A stretch of DNA of 64,000 nt from NCBI GenBank assembly GCA_902761355.1, contig CACWJY010000017.1, forward strand, positions 16,491-80,490, given 5' to 3'. Position 1 is the first letter of the stretch. Each line of letters starts with the position of its first letter. Of this stretch, positions 8,633 to 16,266 are shown piece by piece. A program made the translations under genes and the position numbers. The stretch comes from Fibrobacter succinogenes (GTDB taxonomy: Bacteria; Fibrobacterota; Fibrobacteria; Fibrobacterales; Fibrobacteraceae). Below the pieces are notes generated by a model. It ran no database searches. It was not told the DNA's origin and saw only the letters and a program-made list of their open reading frames with translations.

Positions 8633-8660
8633 TCCGAACTCCGAATTCCGAAATCCGAAC
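8633..8660. repeat. tandem heptamer array TCCGAAN x4
   Basis: Four consecutive 7-base units with the core TCCGAA (8633, 8640, 8647, 8654) fill the gap between the SPOR gene start and the miaB stop codon. The seventh base varies. Two other heptamer arrays occur near 42,740 and 47,037. Confidence 0.7.
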
Positions 8661-9982
8661 TATACTAAACTCCCTCGAATCGTCCATCCGCGAATGTCGT
8701 CGAGTTTCACCTTCACGTAGTCGCCGGGCTTCACGATGCGGCCTTCTTCGGGCTTGAAAATCACCTTCTTAAAGTTATCGGTGCGGCCGCGCAGCTCCGT
8801 CTCGTCGCGTGCGGAATTCTTTTCGACCAGAAGTTCCTCGGTGCGTCCGAGCATCATCTGATTGCGCTTGAGCGTAATGGCGTTCTGCAGTTCCACGAGG
8901 CGCGTGTGGCGTTCCTGCTTTTCCTGCTCGGTGAGCGTCTCGGTTTCCTTGTACGATTCCGTGCCCTTGCGCGGGCTGTAAATGAACATGAAAGCGCTGT
9001 CGAACTGGCAGGTCTCAAATGCCTTGAGGGTCGCTTCGAAATCTTCTTCGGTTTCGCCTACGAATCCGCAGATTACGTCCGTCGAAATGCCGTAGAACGG
9101 GTCCTTGCTACGCAGTTGCTCGATAATCGAGAGGTACTGCTCCATGTTGTGCTGGCGGCGCATCTTCTTGAGCATGGCGTCGGAGCCACTCTGGATAGGA
9201 ATGTGCGCGTAGTGGCAAACCTTCAGGTTGTTGAGCAACACGTCGATGAGCTCGTTCGTGTAATGCCTCGGGTGCGGGCTCGTAAAACGGATGCGGCGGA
9301 TGCCGTCGATTTCAGAAACCTTCGTAAGCAGGTCCGCAAAGTTCCCGCCTTCCGTCTTGTAGGCGTTCACCGTCTGGCCCAGCAACGTCACTTCGGTAAT
9401 GCCCTTGTCGGCCGCCTTGCGCACTTCGGCGAGTACGTCTTTCATGTCGCGGTACTTTTCCGGCCCGCGCAGATACGGCACAATACAGTAACTGCAGCGC
9501 TTGTTGCAACCGCGCTGGATGGCGACGAAGGTGGTGAAGTCGTTCTGGAGTTTCGCGTATTCGCCCAGGTAGTTCTCGCTCAGGTCCTCGTCGATGAACA
9601 TCTTGTGGTGCGTCAGGTGCAGCGGGCTATGGGCATCGCCGAGCAACAGTTCCGGGATTTTCTTGTACTGGTCCGGGCCCACGACGTAGCTCACGTTAGG
9701 CAGGCGCTTCAAAAGTTCCGACCCGCGATTTTTTGCCATGCAGCCGCAAACGACAACCTTCACGTCGGGGTTCTTCTTGTTTAGGTACTTGAGCTTGCTG
9801 ATGTTCGCGATGGCGGTTTCCTCGGCCTTTTCGCGTACGCTGCAGGTATTCACGATGATGAAGTCGGCATCTTCTTGGTTGCTCGTCTCGACGCAACCGC
9901 ACATGTCGAGCTCCTGGGCAATCATCGCCGAGTCGTACTCGTTCATCTGGCAGCCGTATGTGGCCAAGTGGTATTTTTTCAT
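8660..9982 (-). CDS. miaB: tRNA-2-methylthio-N6-dimethylallyladenosine synthase
   Basis: MiaB adds a methylthio group to i6A37 of tRNAs that read UNN codons. From the ATG at 9982 the protein has 440 residues, normal for the family. Cys11, Cys47 and Cys81 (TYGCQMNEYDS, NTCSVREKAEE, CGCMAK) bind one Fe-S cluster. Cys159, Cys163 and Cys166 (GCNKRCSYC) bind the radical-SAM cluster. A TRAM domain closes the protein (GRTDNFKKVIF to the end). A longer frame begins with a GTG nine codons upstream, but that extension is read from an intergenic hairpin repeat, so I chose the internal ATG. Confidence 0.95.
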   Translation of the reverse strand: MKKYHLATYGCQMNEYDSAMIAQELDMCGCVETSNQEDADFIIVNTCSVREKAEETAIANISKLKYLNKKNPDVKVVVCGCMAKNRGSELLKRLPNVSYVVGPDQYKKIPELLLGDAHSPLHLTHHKMFIDEDLSENYLGEYAKLQNDFTTFVAIQRGCNKRCSYCIVPYLRGPEKYRDMKDVLAEVRKAADKGITEVTLLGQTVNAYKTEGGNFADLLTKVSEIDGIRRIRFTSPHPRHYTNELIDVLLNNLKVCHYAHIPIQSGSDAMLKKMRRQHNMEQYLSIIEQLRSKDPFYGISTDVICGFVGETEEDFEATLKAFETCQFDSAFMFIYSPRKGTESYKETETLTEQEKQERHTRLVELQNAITLKRNQMMLGRTEELLVEKNSARDETELRGRTDNFKKVIFKPEEGRIVKPGDYVKVKLDDIRGWTIRGSLV

Positions 9983-9986
9983 GGCA

Positions 9987-10030
9987 TGTCCGAGCCGAAC
10001 TAAATGCACGCGAAGCGTGCCATTTAGAAA
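9987..10030. repeat. intergenic hairpin element, copy A
   Basis: A flank CCGAGCCGAA is followed by a stem of CTAAATG and CATTTAG arms with an inner CACGC/GCGTG stem around a GAA loop (10000-10027). The same layout with different, compensating arm bases occurs at 42686-42737. It lies just upstream of miaB. Confidence 0.65.
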
Positions 10031-10042
10031 AATGTGTAAGAC

Positions 10043-11380
10043 TTATTCCAGGAACATCGTCATATAGTATGGCAGAGTTACAACTTTCCCGACAACGCCA
10101 ACATTGTTTTCTGAAAGCTTGTAGCAGGCATTTACTTCATAATTTTCGTTCTGTAGGACCGTCTTTGCTGACTTGGTTTGCCCCGAGGTCGCCTTGACTT
10201 CGATTAAAGCTGTTTCGCCCGCAATAGTTTCGACAAAGTCAATTTCAAGGCCGGAATCTTTGCGGAAGTAGTATAAGTTTCGTCCTTGCTTTGAGAAACA
10301 GTCTGCGACAATGTTCTCGTAAATAGCGCCCTTGTAAAATCCTAAGTCTCCGCTAAGGATTTTTGCCGCACATCCCTTTTCGAGCATCGCGACGAACAGT
10401 CCGGAGTCTTGCATGTAAATTTTAAAAGTATTTTCAATTTTGTAGCCATCTAGTGGTGTGGATATGTTTGTAAGGTTGTGACATAGATTGATGATGCCAC
10501 AATCGTAAAGCCACTGGATTGCGTTTTGGTATGCTTCAGAACGACCTTTTTTTTCAAGTGAAGAATAAACGAATTTCTTGTTCTCTTTGGCAAGTTGTGC
10601 CGGAATGGAATCGAATACTCGGTTGATTCTTCCTAGAAGCGTCCTGTCAATTTCCTCGTTTTCATCTTCGTCAAGGTGTTTGCCGAAATCGTCCTTGTAT
10701 TCTTCGAGAATGTCCTGCTGTTCCTGCCAAACAACGTTCATGTCGTTTGTCTCGACAAATCTGGAAACGATGTATGGGAGGCCTCCCACGCAGAGGTATT
10801 CCCTAAAATAGCGCAGCATGGCGTTGTGCGTGGCTTTGCTGACGGGTTTCTTGTTGTTGAAACATTCCTTTAGATAATCAATGACTTTTTCGTCAATGCC
10901 CTTTGCCCACAGAAATTCTTCGAAATCCATGGGTTTCATGTAAATGATTCGCTCAAATCCGGTGGGAACGCCCTTGCCCTTTTTCTTGTTGTACCCCTTT
11001 ATTCCCAGGAGCGAACCCGTGCAGATGACATCGTATCGACCGTCTTCCATGAAAGGCTTGATACTTGCGCGTGCGTTTGCGCATTCCTGAATTTCGTCAA
11101 ATATGATGACGGTCTTTTTTGGCTCGAAGCGAGCATCGGGCAGTAGGGCCGAAAGGTCGATTGTCATTCGATTGACATTGAAGTCGCCATCGAAAATCTT
11201 GCGCGCACTGTCATTTTCTTTAAAGTTTACGTAGACCACATGCTTGTAGTGGCTCTTGGCGAATTCAAGTACACTGGATGTTTTGCCGATTTGGCGCATA
11301 CCTTTGACGACAAGAGCTTTTTTCTTGCCCCCGCCATTTTTCCATTTTTCGAATTCCTTCAGGATTTTTCGCTTGAACAT
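10043..11380 (-). CDS. AAA_14 / DUF4143 ATP-binding protein
   Basis: A 445-residue protein of the archaeal-type ATPase superfamily. The N-terminal AAA domain has a Walker A-like GMRQIGKTSS (about residues 26-35), Walker B TVIIFDEIQEC and a sensor region (VICTGSLLGI). The C-terminal half is DUF4143-like, with a nuclease-type fold: FYKGAIYENIVADCF, LYYFRKDSGLEIDFV and ALIEVKA, the Asp-Glu-Lys pattern of PD-(D/E)XK enzymes. These proteins are common and patchily distributed; no role is proven. The start is 6 bases after a TATATT -10, without a Shine-Dalgarno site. Three operator-like repeats overlap the promoter, suggesting tight regulation. Confidence 0.85.
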   Translation of the reverse strand: MFKRKILKEFEKWKNGGGKKKALVVKGMRQIGKTSSVLEFAKSHYKHVVYVNFKENDSARKIFDGDFNVNRMTIDLSALLPDARFEPKKTVIIFDEIQECANARASIKPFMEDGRYDVICTGSLLGIKGYNKKKGKGVPTGFERIIYMKPMDFEEFLWAKGIDEKVIDYLKECFNNKKPVSKATHNAMLRYFREYLCVGGLPYIVSRFVETNDMNVVWQEQQDILEEYKDDFGKHLDEDENEEIDRTLLGRINRVFDSIPAQLAKENKKFVYSSLEKKGRSEAYQNAIQWLYDCGIINLCHNLTNISTPLDGYKIENTFKIYMQDSGLFVAMLEKGCAAKILSGDLGFYKGAIYENIVADCFSKQGRNLYYFRKDSGLEIDFVETIAGETALIEVKATSGQTKSAKTVLQNENYEVNACYKLSENNVGVVGKVVTLPYYMTMFLE

Positions 11381-11386
11381 ACTCTA

Positions 11387-11415
11387 AATATACACTTTTT
11401 CAAGGGATAAATCAA
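11387..11415 (-). promoter_or_regulatory. promoter of the AAA_14 ATPase gene
   Basis: On the minus strand TTGATT (11410-11415), a 17-base spacer and TATATT (11387-11392) form a good sigma-70 type promoter. The -10 ends 6 bases before the ATG, so the transcript is probably leaderless. The first 33-bp-spaced repeat lies within the spacer. Confidence 0.65.
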
Positions 11416-11489
11416 TACTTTAATACACTTTTTCGACCCACTTTTGTGTATTTGAATACACTTTTCCAAGGGAGTTTTTGAAAAAGTGC
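11390..11489. repeat. three direct repeats with 33-bp spacing plus an inverted partial copy
   Basis: ATACACTTTTTC-like units start at 11390, 11423 and 11456, exactly 33 bp apart. The first and third share 17 of 18 bases (ending CAAGGGA); the middle one keeps the first 12. An inverted copy (TTGAAAAAGTG) is at 11479-11489. Equal spacing of about three helical turns places all copies on one DNA face, as expected for cooperative operators. Confidence 0.7.
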
Positions 11490-11537
11490 TGTTTTTAAGC
11501 GAAAATCGACATTTGTGTTTGCATGAATTGTCATGGC

Positions 11538-11588
11538 TGAGCCGCAGGGGTTTCTGCAACACCCCTGATGCTCACGAAATTTTTTTTG
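11538..11588 (+). terminator. hairpin with T-run in the divergent intergenic region
   Basis: TGAGC/GCTCA and AGGGGT/ACCCCT arms form a two-part stem followed by a run of eight or more T. No plus-strand gene lies upstream of it, so it may insulate the lipoprotein gene, which starts 13 bases later, or be a repeat relic. Confidence 0.45.
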
Positions 11589-11601
11589 TTATACTTAAAA
11601 C

Positions 11602-13227
11602 ATGACGGAACCTTTTAGCAAATTCCTTGGGAAGTTCTTTCTGGTGACCGCGGCGGCGCTGTTCGTCGCTTGTGGCGATGACTCGAGTAGTTCCGGTCCA
11701 GAGAATACAGAAAGTAGCGCCGTTGAAGAATCAAGTTCGTCGGCAGAAGTCTCGTCCAGTAGTGGAAACGGTGATTCTGGCTCAGGGGCCGGAATGACAT
11801 CCTCTAACAGCGGTGACTCCGGTTCTGCGACATTCTCGGACACCACAAAAATCACCTACTCCCTCAAGCGTTTCGACGGCCCGCTTTCTAACCCGCACAA
11901 GGGATTCACGGTCCCGACGGGTGGCGCTTGGGTGTTCGTGCCGGAGTTCGAATACGGCCCCTATGGTTCCCTGAACAACAAGGCATGGGACCTAGTCTCA
12001 TATGGTTCTGGTTACCAGCAGTGGAACAAGTTGAATCCGGCAAAAGGTGTTTACGACTGGACAGAACTGGAAAAACTTTTGAATGCTTTGGCCGAGCACA
12101 ACATGGGCTACGCCTTGCGCGTGCTGCCGTACACGCCTTCCTTTATCAAGAGCGATTTTCCGCCCCAAGAGGAATACGATTGGACTCCGCCTTTTGTCTA
12201 CGAAATGGGGGCGAAAAAGATACAGATTGACTTGCGTGGGACAGACTACCGTGCATACGCTCCAGTCTGGGATGATTCCGTCTATATTTGGGCGGCAAAG
12301 GAGTTTGCGAAGGCTCTGGCCGAAAAATACGATGGCGATCCGCGCATAGAATACATCGATGTCCGCGCTTTTGGCGAATGGGGCGAATGGCACACGTCTC
12401 ACATATTGGGGAGCGAAATGCCTGCCGATTCTGTGTTGATTGACATGCTGGACTATTACGCATCCCTGTTCAAGAAAACCCAGCTGGTTCTGCCATCTAA
12501 CGGTTTTGGCGATGTTTATACGCATGCGCTTGAACTTGGCATTACCAAGCGTGACGACGGCTTCATTGGCATTCCTGGCAGGCCGGATACTTTGTTGCGG
12601 GCGTACAATGCGAATCTACCGACTATTGCCGAAAATATAGCCGGTTACAAGACGATGCTTGCTTACGACGATCTGATTTCTGGGGGTAACCAGAAGTGGA
12701 CTCCGCAGCGCTGGGTAGACGCGATTACCACGGCTCATTTGACTTACTACGTGCTGGATCAAGATAACGATTGCGGTTACAATTTCTACAAGGACAATAA
12801 GGCCCTTGCCGATTCCATGAGCAAGGTCATCGGATACAATTTCACTGTCGCGAAAGCGGAACTGGAGACTGTCATAAGCTCCAAGGATACTACAAGCACA
12901 CTGAACATTACCGTCAAGAATACTGGCGTGGCGCCATGTTTCTTCGATGTCTACATAATGGCGGAATTTGTCGATAGTACGGGCAAGGCTCTTGCGCCAA
13001 TCGGCGAGATGGTTCGCATTCCGAAGGCTACATTCAAGGACGGTAGTTCGCAGGAATTCTCCTTTAAGGCAACTGGTGTGGCAAATGTCGCGGCCCAGCC
13101 GGGCGTTTCCATCGCCCTTTCCCTCTACGAAAGCGAAGATGCCTTCAAGAGCGGCAAGATTCCGACAGTCCGCTTTGACAACGACGGCCTCCAGGAAAAT
13201 AATAAACTACTATTGATGTCCCGATAA
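11602..13227 (+). CDS. DUF4874/DUF4832-type lipoprotein
   Basis: A 541-residue predicted lipoprotein: a hydrophobic leader (FLVTAAALFVAC, lipobox Cys near residue 26), then a Ser/Gly-rich linker of about 45 residues. The body begins LSNPHKGFTVPTGG and continues with WNKLNPAKGVYDWTELEKLL, the pattern of DUF4874, which has a glycosidase-like TIM-barrel fold. The segment IEYIDVRAFGEWGEWHTSH has conserved Glu residues suited to catalysis. A beta-rich C-terminal domain (KAELETVISSKDTTSTLNIT) matches DUF4832. A surface glycosidase role is inference. The start is 6 bases after TATACT, with no Shine-Dalgarno site. Confidence 0.8.
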   Translation: MTEPFSKFLGKFFLVTAAALFVACGDDSSSSGPENTESSAVEESSSSAEVSSSSGNGDSGSGAGMTSSNSGDSGSATFSDTTKITYSLKRFDGPLSNPHKGFTVPTGGAWVFVPEFEYGPYGSLNNKAWDLVSYGSGYQQWNKLNPAKGVYDWTELEKLLNALAEHNMGYALRVLPYTPSFIKSDFPPQEEYDWTPPFVYEMGAKKIQIDLRGTDYRAYAPVWDDSVYIWAAKEFAKALAEKYDGDPRIEYIDVRAFGEWGEWHTSHILGSEMPADSVLIDMLDYYASLFKKTQLVLPSNGFGDVYTHALELGITKRDDGFIGIPGRPDTLLRAYNANLPTIAENIAGYKTMLAYDDLISGGNQKWTPQRWVDAITTAHLTYYVLDQDNDCGYNFYKDNKALADSMSKVIGYNFTVAKAELETVISSKDTTSTLNITVKNTGVAPCFFDVYIMAEFVDSTGKALAPIGEMVRIPKATFKDGSSQEFSFKATGVANVAAQPGVSIALSLYESEDAFKSGKIPTVRFDNDGLQENNKLLLMSR

Positions 13228-13240
13228 CGCACTTAGTTTC

Positions 13241-13435
13241 ATGTCCCTTCTGTTAGCACTTCTATTTTTAGCGCTTTTCATAAGTGCCATTGTCCGTGGA
13301 AAGTTCTCCTACGGCAAGGCGGACTATGATTTTCATGAGCATCCGGTGCAGTTTGTGATTGTTGTCGTTTTTATTTTGGGCGTGTCGGCGCTTTGCTTTT
13401 ACCGGTTTCTTGTTGAGATGGATTTCATTCGGTAA
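13241..13435 (+). CDS. small two-helix membrane protein
   Basis: A 64-residue frame with two hydrophobic helices (SLLLALLFLALFISAIV and VQFVIVVVFILGVSALCFY) joined by a short charged loop (RGKFSYGKADYDFHEHP). It starts 13 bases after the lipoprotein gene and ends 21 bases before gph, in the same direction, which supports it as a real operon member. I recognise no family; no Shine-Dalgarno site is obvious. Confidence 0.5.
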   Translation: MSLLLALLFLALFISAIVRGKFSYGKADYDFHEHPVQFVIVVVFILGVSALCFYRFLVEMDFIR

Positions 13436-13456
13436 ATTTCTACATTTGGGCGCGCT

Positions 13457-14137
13457 ATGCTCCAAAAGAAATCCTTGATTGTTTTTGACTTGGACGGGAC
13501 TCTGTTCAATACGCTTGGTGACCTTGCCGTGGCGGTGAATTTTGCTCTTCGCCATTTTGGGCTCTCAGAACATGATGAACAGCGTGTGCGGACCTTTATC
13601 GGGAATGGCTCCATGAAGCTTATCGAGCGTAGCATGGGGGAGGCTGCGCTTCCTGAAAATATGGCGCGTACCGGAGTGACCATCGAAGCTGTTCATAAGG
13701 TCTATTCAGCTTTTTATTGGGAACATTGCACCGAACGCACGCTCCCGAATCCGGGAATCGTTGATTTTTTGAACAGCACCAAAGCCCGTGTGGCAATGCT
13801 GACGAACAAGCCGCTTCGCCCGAGCGAAAAAATCCTCAATCACTTTGGACTTCGCGACCGTTTTGAATTTATCCTTTGCGGTGATACGACGCCTGAACGC
13901 AAACCGAGCCCCGCAGGCTTGCTCAAGATTCTTGAAATGGCGGGTGTCTCGCGCGAAGAGGCGGTCATGGTGGGCGATGATCAGCCTGATATATTGGCGG
14001 CCCGTAACGCTAAGGTTGATTGCGTAACGCTTTTTTGCGGTTTTGGAAAGCCGGTGAATTTGTTGCCGCTTAACCCTCAAAATGTGGTTCATAGTTACGA
14101 AGAAATGGTTTCTTTGCTGAAATTTGTTAGTTTTTAA
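13457..14137 (+). CDS. gph: HAD-family phosphatase, phosphoglycolate phosphatase-like
   Basis: A 226-residue haloacid dehalogenase family hydrolase. The nucleophile motif is FDLDGTLFNT (residues 9-18), motif II is MLTNKP, the motif III Lys lies in PERKPSP, and motif IV is MVGDDQPDILAA. A helical cap domain sits between motifs I and II (subclass I). This layout fits phosphoglycolate phosphatase, which detoxifies 2-phosphoglycolate from DNA repair, or a related sugar phosphatase; sequence alone does not fix the substrate. The next gene follows its stop codon after 2 bases. Confidence 0.85.
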   Translation: MLQKKSLIVFDLDGTLFNTLGDLAVAVNFALRHFGLSEHDEQRVRTFIGNGSMKLIERSMGEAALPENMARTGVTIEAVHKVYSAFYWEHCTERTLPNPGIVDFLNSTKARVAMLTNKPLRPSEKILNHFGLRDRFEFILCGDTTPERKPSPAGLLKILEMAGVSREEAVMVGDDQPDILAARNAKVDCVTLFCGFGKPVNLLPLNPQNVVHSYEEMVSLLKFVSF

Positions 14138-14139
14138 GT

Positions 14140-14955
14140 GTGCTTGGGATAGTACTGTTCATAGTCTTTTTGCTGTTCGCTCCGGCATCGGTATTAGCTG
14201 ATGACGGTGATTCGCTCCGTTTTTCTTCGGGGGCGACGTCGGTAGCTTTGCCGGGGCAGGCTGCTTATACGGGCCAGGGACTATCTTTTGGCTTTGGTAG
14301 CGGCATTTATGTACCGATTGAAAAATGCGACTGCATGGGTAGTTGGCAGGTGCAGGCGAGTTACTTTTATACGGACTGGTTGAGCGGTGGCGGTGAGGTC
14401 CGTTTTTTTGGTGGAGACCTGGACCCCTCTATGATGGTGATGTACCAGCGTTACCGCGTGAATGTGCAGTTTCATTTGGTTCATGATGATATAGATGTTT
14501 TTGCTCAGCCTTTTTTGGGCTTGGAGAATACGAACATATCGGAATTCCGTAAGCAGGTTTCGGGTGAAAAAAGATCCGAGAAAAAAAGTCCCTGGTGGGA
14601 GGGCAAAAAAGAAGAAAAGGTGGTTGAGGATTCCGTCTCTATATCGGACGATGATTGCTGGAAGCTTTTCTCGATGGACGGTTTTTCGGTTGGACTAGGT
14701 ATTGGTTTGGGGTACAACTTGTCCCGCTATTTTGCCCTAACGGGCCTTGTTCAGGGGGAGTATAACTTTTCGCATGATGTGATGTTGAGTGTTGTCCCAG
14801 GGGTGGCTTTCAACTTGTGGGAAGTGTGGCCTTGGGCTAAAAGAAACCTCCGTTCGACGTGGATCTCGTTTGAAATTGGGGGACAAAGGTACTTTAACCG
14901 CGATGTAAAGGACTGGTCCAATACGTTTTTCTTGGGAATTCAGCTTGGAGCGTAG
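14140..14955 (+). CDS. outer-membrane beta-barrel-like exported protein
   Basis: A 271-residue protein starting at a GTG two bases after gph. No in-frame ATG lies upstream outside gph, and the GTG start gives a proper signal peptide (MLGIVLFIVFLLFAPASVLA). The mature part shows alternating hydrophobic and polar strands rich in Gly, Tyr and Phe: GQGLSFGFGSGIYVP, WQVQASYFYTDWLSGGGEV and YFALTGLVQGEYNF. It also has a Lys/Glu-rich loop near residues 140-160. It ends in TFFLGIQLGA, like the last strand of a barrel. The function is unknown; a small outer-membrane barrel is the best guess. Confidence 0.6.
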   Translation: MLGIVLFIVFLLFAPASVLADDGDSLRFSSGATSVALPGQAAYTGQGLSFGFGSGIYVPIEKCDCMGSWQVQASYFYTDWLSGGGEVRFFGGDLDPSMMVMYQRYRVNVQFHLVHDDIDVFAQPFLGLENTNISEFRKQVSGEKRSEKKSPWWEGKKEEKVVEDSVSISDDDCWKLFSMDGFSVGLGIGLGYNLSRYFALTGLVQGEYNFSHDVMLSVVPGVAFNLWEVWPWAKRNLRSTWISFEIGGQRYFNRDVKDWSNTFFLGIQLGA

Positions 14956-14983
14956 CCAAGTAGCATAGACCTGGCCTCGAGGT

Positions 14984-15012
14984 TTGACACCAAAATCCTG
15001 TTTTTCTATATT
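14984..15012 (+). promoter_or_regulatory. rpsF operon promoter
   Basis: A consensus -35 TTGACA (14984-14989) and TATATT (15007-15012) are exactly 17 bases apart. This is the strongest promoter visible in the window and fits a ribosomal protein operon. Transcripts would carry a leader of about 70 bases. Confidence 0.85.
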
Positions 15013-15038
15013 TGGGGCACCGATTTAATCGGAACCCT

Positions 15039-15064
15039 CCCGGAGCCAATGTCGGTTTTCCGGG
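15039..15064 (+). promoter_or_regulatory. candidate S6:S18-binding leader hairpin of rpsF
   Basis: CCCGGA (15039-15044) pairs with TCCGGG (15059-15064), with an inner GCC/GGT pairing and unpaired TT beside it. In many bacteria the rpsF leader has a structured site bound by the S6-S18 complex for feedback control. The position fits; the match to that consensus has not been tested. Confidence 0.4.
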
Positions 15065-15087
15065 CGATAGACCAAAGGGAACTCATT

Positions 15088-15459
15088 ATGAGACAATACG
15101 AAACGATGGTGATCATCGACGCTATGATCTCTGACGACGCTATCAAGGCCGAAATCGAGACCATCGCCAACAACATCACCAACGGCAAGGGCGAAATCCT
15201 CCGCCGCGATGACTGGGGCAAGCGCAAGCTCGCTTACACCATCAAGAAGCGCCAGCATGGCTTCTACGTTATCTTCTACTACAAGGCTGAAGCCGCTACG
15301 GTTGCCTCTGTGGAAGCAGCTCTCAAGCTGAACGAAAATGTCCTGCGCTGGATGACGCTCGCTGACTATCCGATGAGCGAAATTGTTTACGACCAAACTC
15401 AGACCCAGTCCACCGAAGACATCGTCCCGGTTGACGCAGAAGAAGGGGAGGCTGAATAA
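15088..15459 (+). CDS. rpsF: 30S ribosomal protein S6
   Basis: S6 binds S18 and the central domain of 16S rRNA. The start at 15088 gives [20 protein letters not shown], the typical S6 opening, and AAAGGGA lies 7 bases upstream. An in-frame GTG 13 codons earlier falls inside the leader hairpin and is rejected. The protein has 123 residues, with the conserved [19 protein letters not shown] and the acidic C-terminal tail typical of S6. Its TAA overlaps the ATG of rpsR. Confidence 0.97.
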   Translation: MRQYETMVIIDAMISDDAIKAEIETIANNITNGKGEILRRDDWGKRKLAYTIKKRQHGFYVIFYYKAEAATVASVEAALKLNENVLRWMTLADYPMSEIVYDQTQTQSTEDIVPVDAEEGEAE

Positions 15460-15710
15460 TGGCTTTTGAAGATAAGAAGCAGGCTCCGCGTATCCGCCGC
15501 AAGAAGACTTGCTGGTTCACGGAAAACAACATCAAGTTCATTGACTATAAGGACGAAAAGACTCTTCGTCGCTTTATCTCTGAACGTGGTAAGATCATTC
15601 CTCGCCGCATTTCTGGCACCTCTGCCAAGTATCAGCGTATGCTGAACGAAGCTATCAAGCGTGCCCGTCAGATGGCCATTCTCCCGTTCGTTTCGGACAG
15701 CTTGCGCTAA
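15459..15710 (+). CDS. rpsR: 30S ribosomal protein S18
   Basis: S18 pairs with S6 on the platform of the small subunit. The 83-residue protein has the conserved [20 protein letters not shown] and [19 protein letters not shown] blocks and a basic C-terminal half. Its ATG overlaps the rpsF stop codon, so the two are translationally coupled, as expected for proteins that work as a heterodimer. Confidence 0.97.
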   Translation: MAFEDKKQAPRIRRKKTCWFTENNIKFIDYKDEKTLRRFISERGKIIPRRISGTSAKYQRMLNEAIKRARQMAILPFVSDSLR

Positions 15711-15727
15711 TAAGGAGGAACTAGACT

Positions 15728-16177
15728 ATGGAAATTATTCTTAAGGCTAATGTCCCCCATTTGGGCAAGATGCTTGACGTTGTGAAGGTTAAGGACGGCT
15801 ATGCTCGTAACTACCTCTTCCCGCGCAAGCTCGCTGTTCGCGCTACTAAGGAAGCCAAGCTCGAAATCGAAAACAACCGCGCTGCTGTCGAAGCTCAGTT
15901 CCAGAAGGAACTCGCTGCTGCTGGCGATGTGGCTGCCAAGCTTTCTCAGGTTTCTGTCAACCTCGAACGCCGCGTTGTGGAAGGCGAACGTCTGTACGGT
16001 TCTGTGACCGCAGCTGACATCGCTGACGCCATCACCAAGCAGGGCGTTAAGGTTACCCGTGCTCAGGTTGCTCTCGAAGAACCGATCAAGCAGCTCGGTG
16101 TTTACACCGTGACGATCAAGGTCTTCAGCGACGTTGAAGCTCAGGTTAAGGTTTGGGTGGTTGCTGAAAAGGCCTAA
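15728..16177 (+). CDS. rplI: 50S ribosomal protein L9
   Basis: L9 binds 23S rRNA domain V and spans the stalk base of the large subunit. The 149-residue protein has the N-terminal signature VKDGYARNYLFPRKLAVRAT, a long connecting helix (residues 40-75) and the C-terminal domain (LYGSVTAADIADAITKQG). It starts after AAGGAGG, a strong Shine-Dalgarno site, and closes the rpsF-rpsR-rplI operon before an intrinsic terminator. Confidence 0.97.
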   Translation: MEIILKANVPHLGKMLDVVKVKDGYARNYLFPRKLAVRATKEAKLEIENNRAAVEAQFQKELAAAGDVAAKLSQVSVNLERRVVEGERLYGSVTAADIADAITKQGVKVTRAQVALEEPIKQLGVYTVTIKVFSDVEAQVKVWVVAEKA

Positions 16178-16205
16178 GTCTTTTCTAAATCACTAGAAAT
16201 CTTTC

Positions 16206-16238
16206 GGACCGCTCCTTCGGGGGCGGTTCTTTTTTTTG
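16206..16238 (+). terminator. intrinsic terminator of the rpsF operon
   Basis: GGACCGCTCC and GGGGCGGTTC-like arms with a TTCG loop are followed by a run of eight T. It lies 29 bases after rplI. Confidence 0.92.
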
Positions 16239-16266
16239 TTCTTTTGAAACGATTTGGTCTGCCGAC

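Noticed and set aside
9983..10009. A nine-codon N-terminal extension of miaB
   Set aside because: It is translated from the intergenic hairpin element, has no counterpart in the family, and the internal ATG gives the normal MKKYHLATYGC start.
11359..11562. A 67-codon frame running through the 33-bp repeats, with Lys-Cys-Ile every 11 residues
   Set aside because: 33 bp is 11 codons, so any frame through the repeats looks periodic. It overlaps the ATPase start, has no Shine-Dalgarno site, and the promoter signals explain the DNA better.
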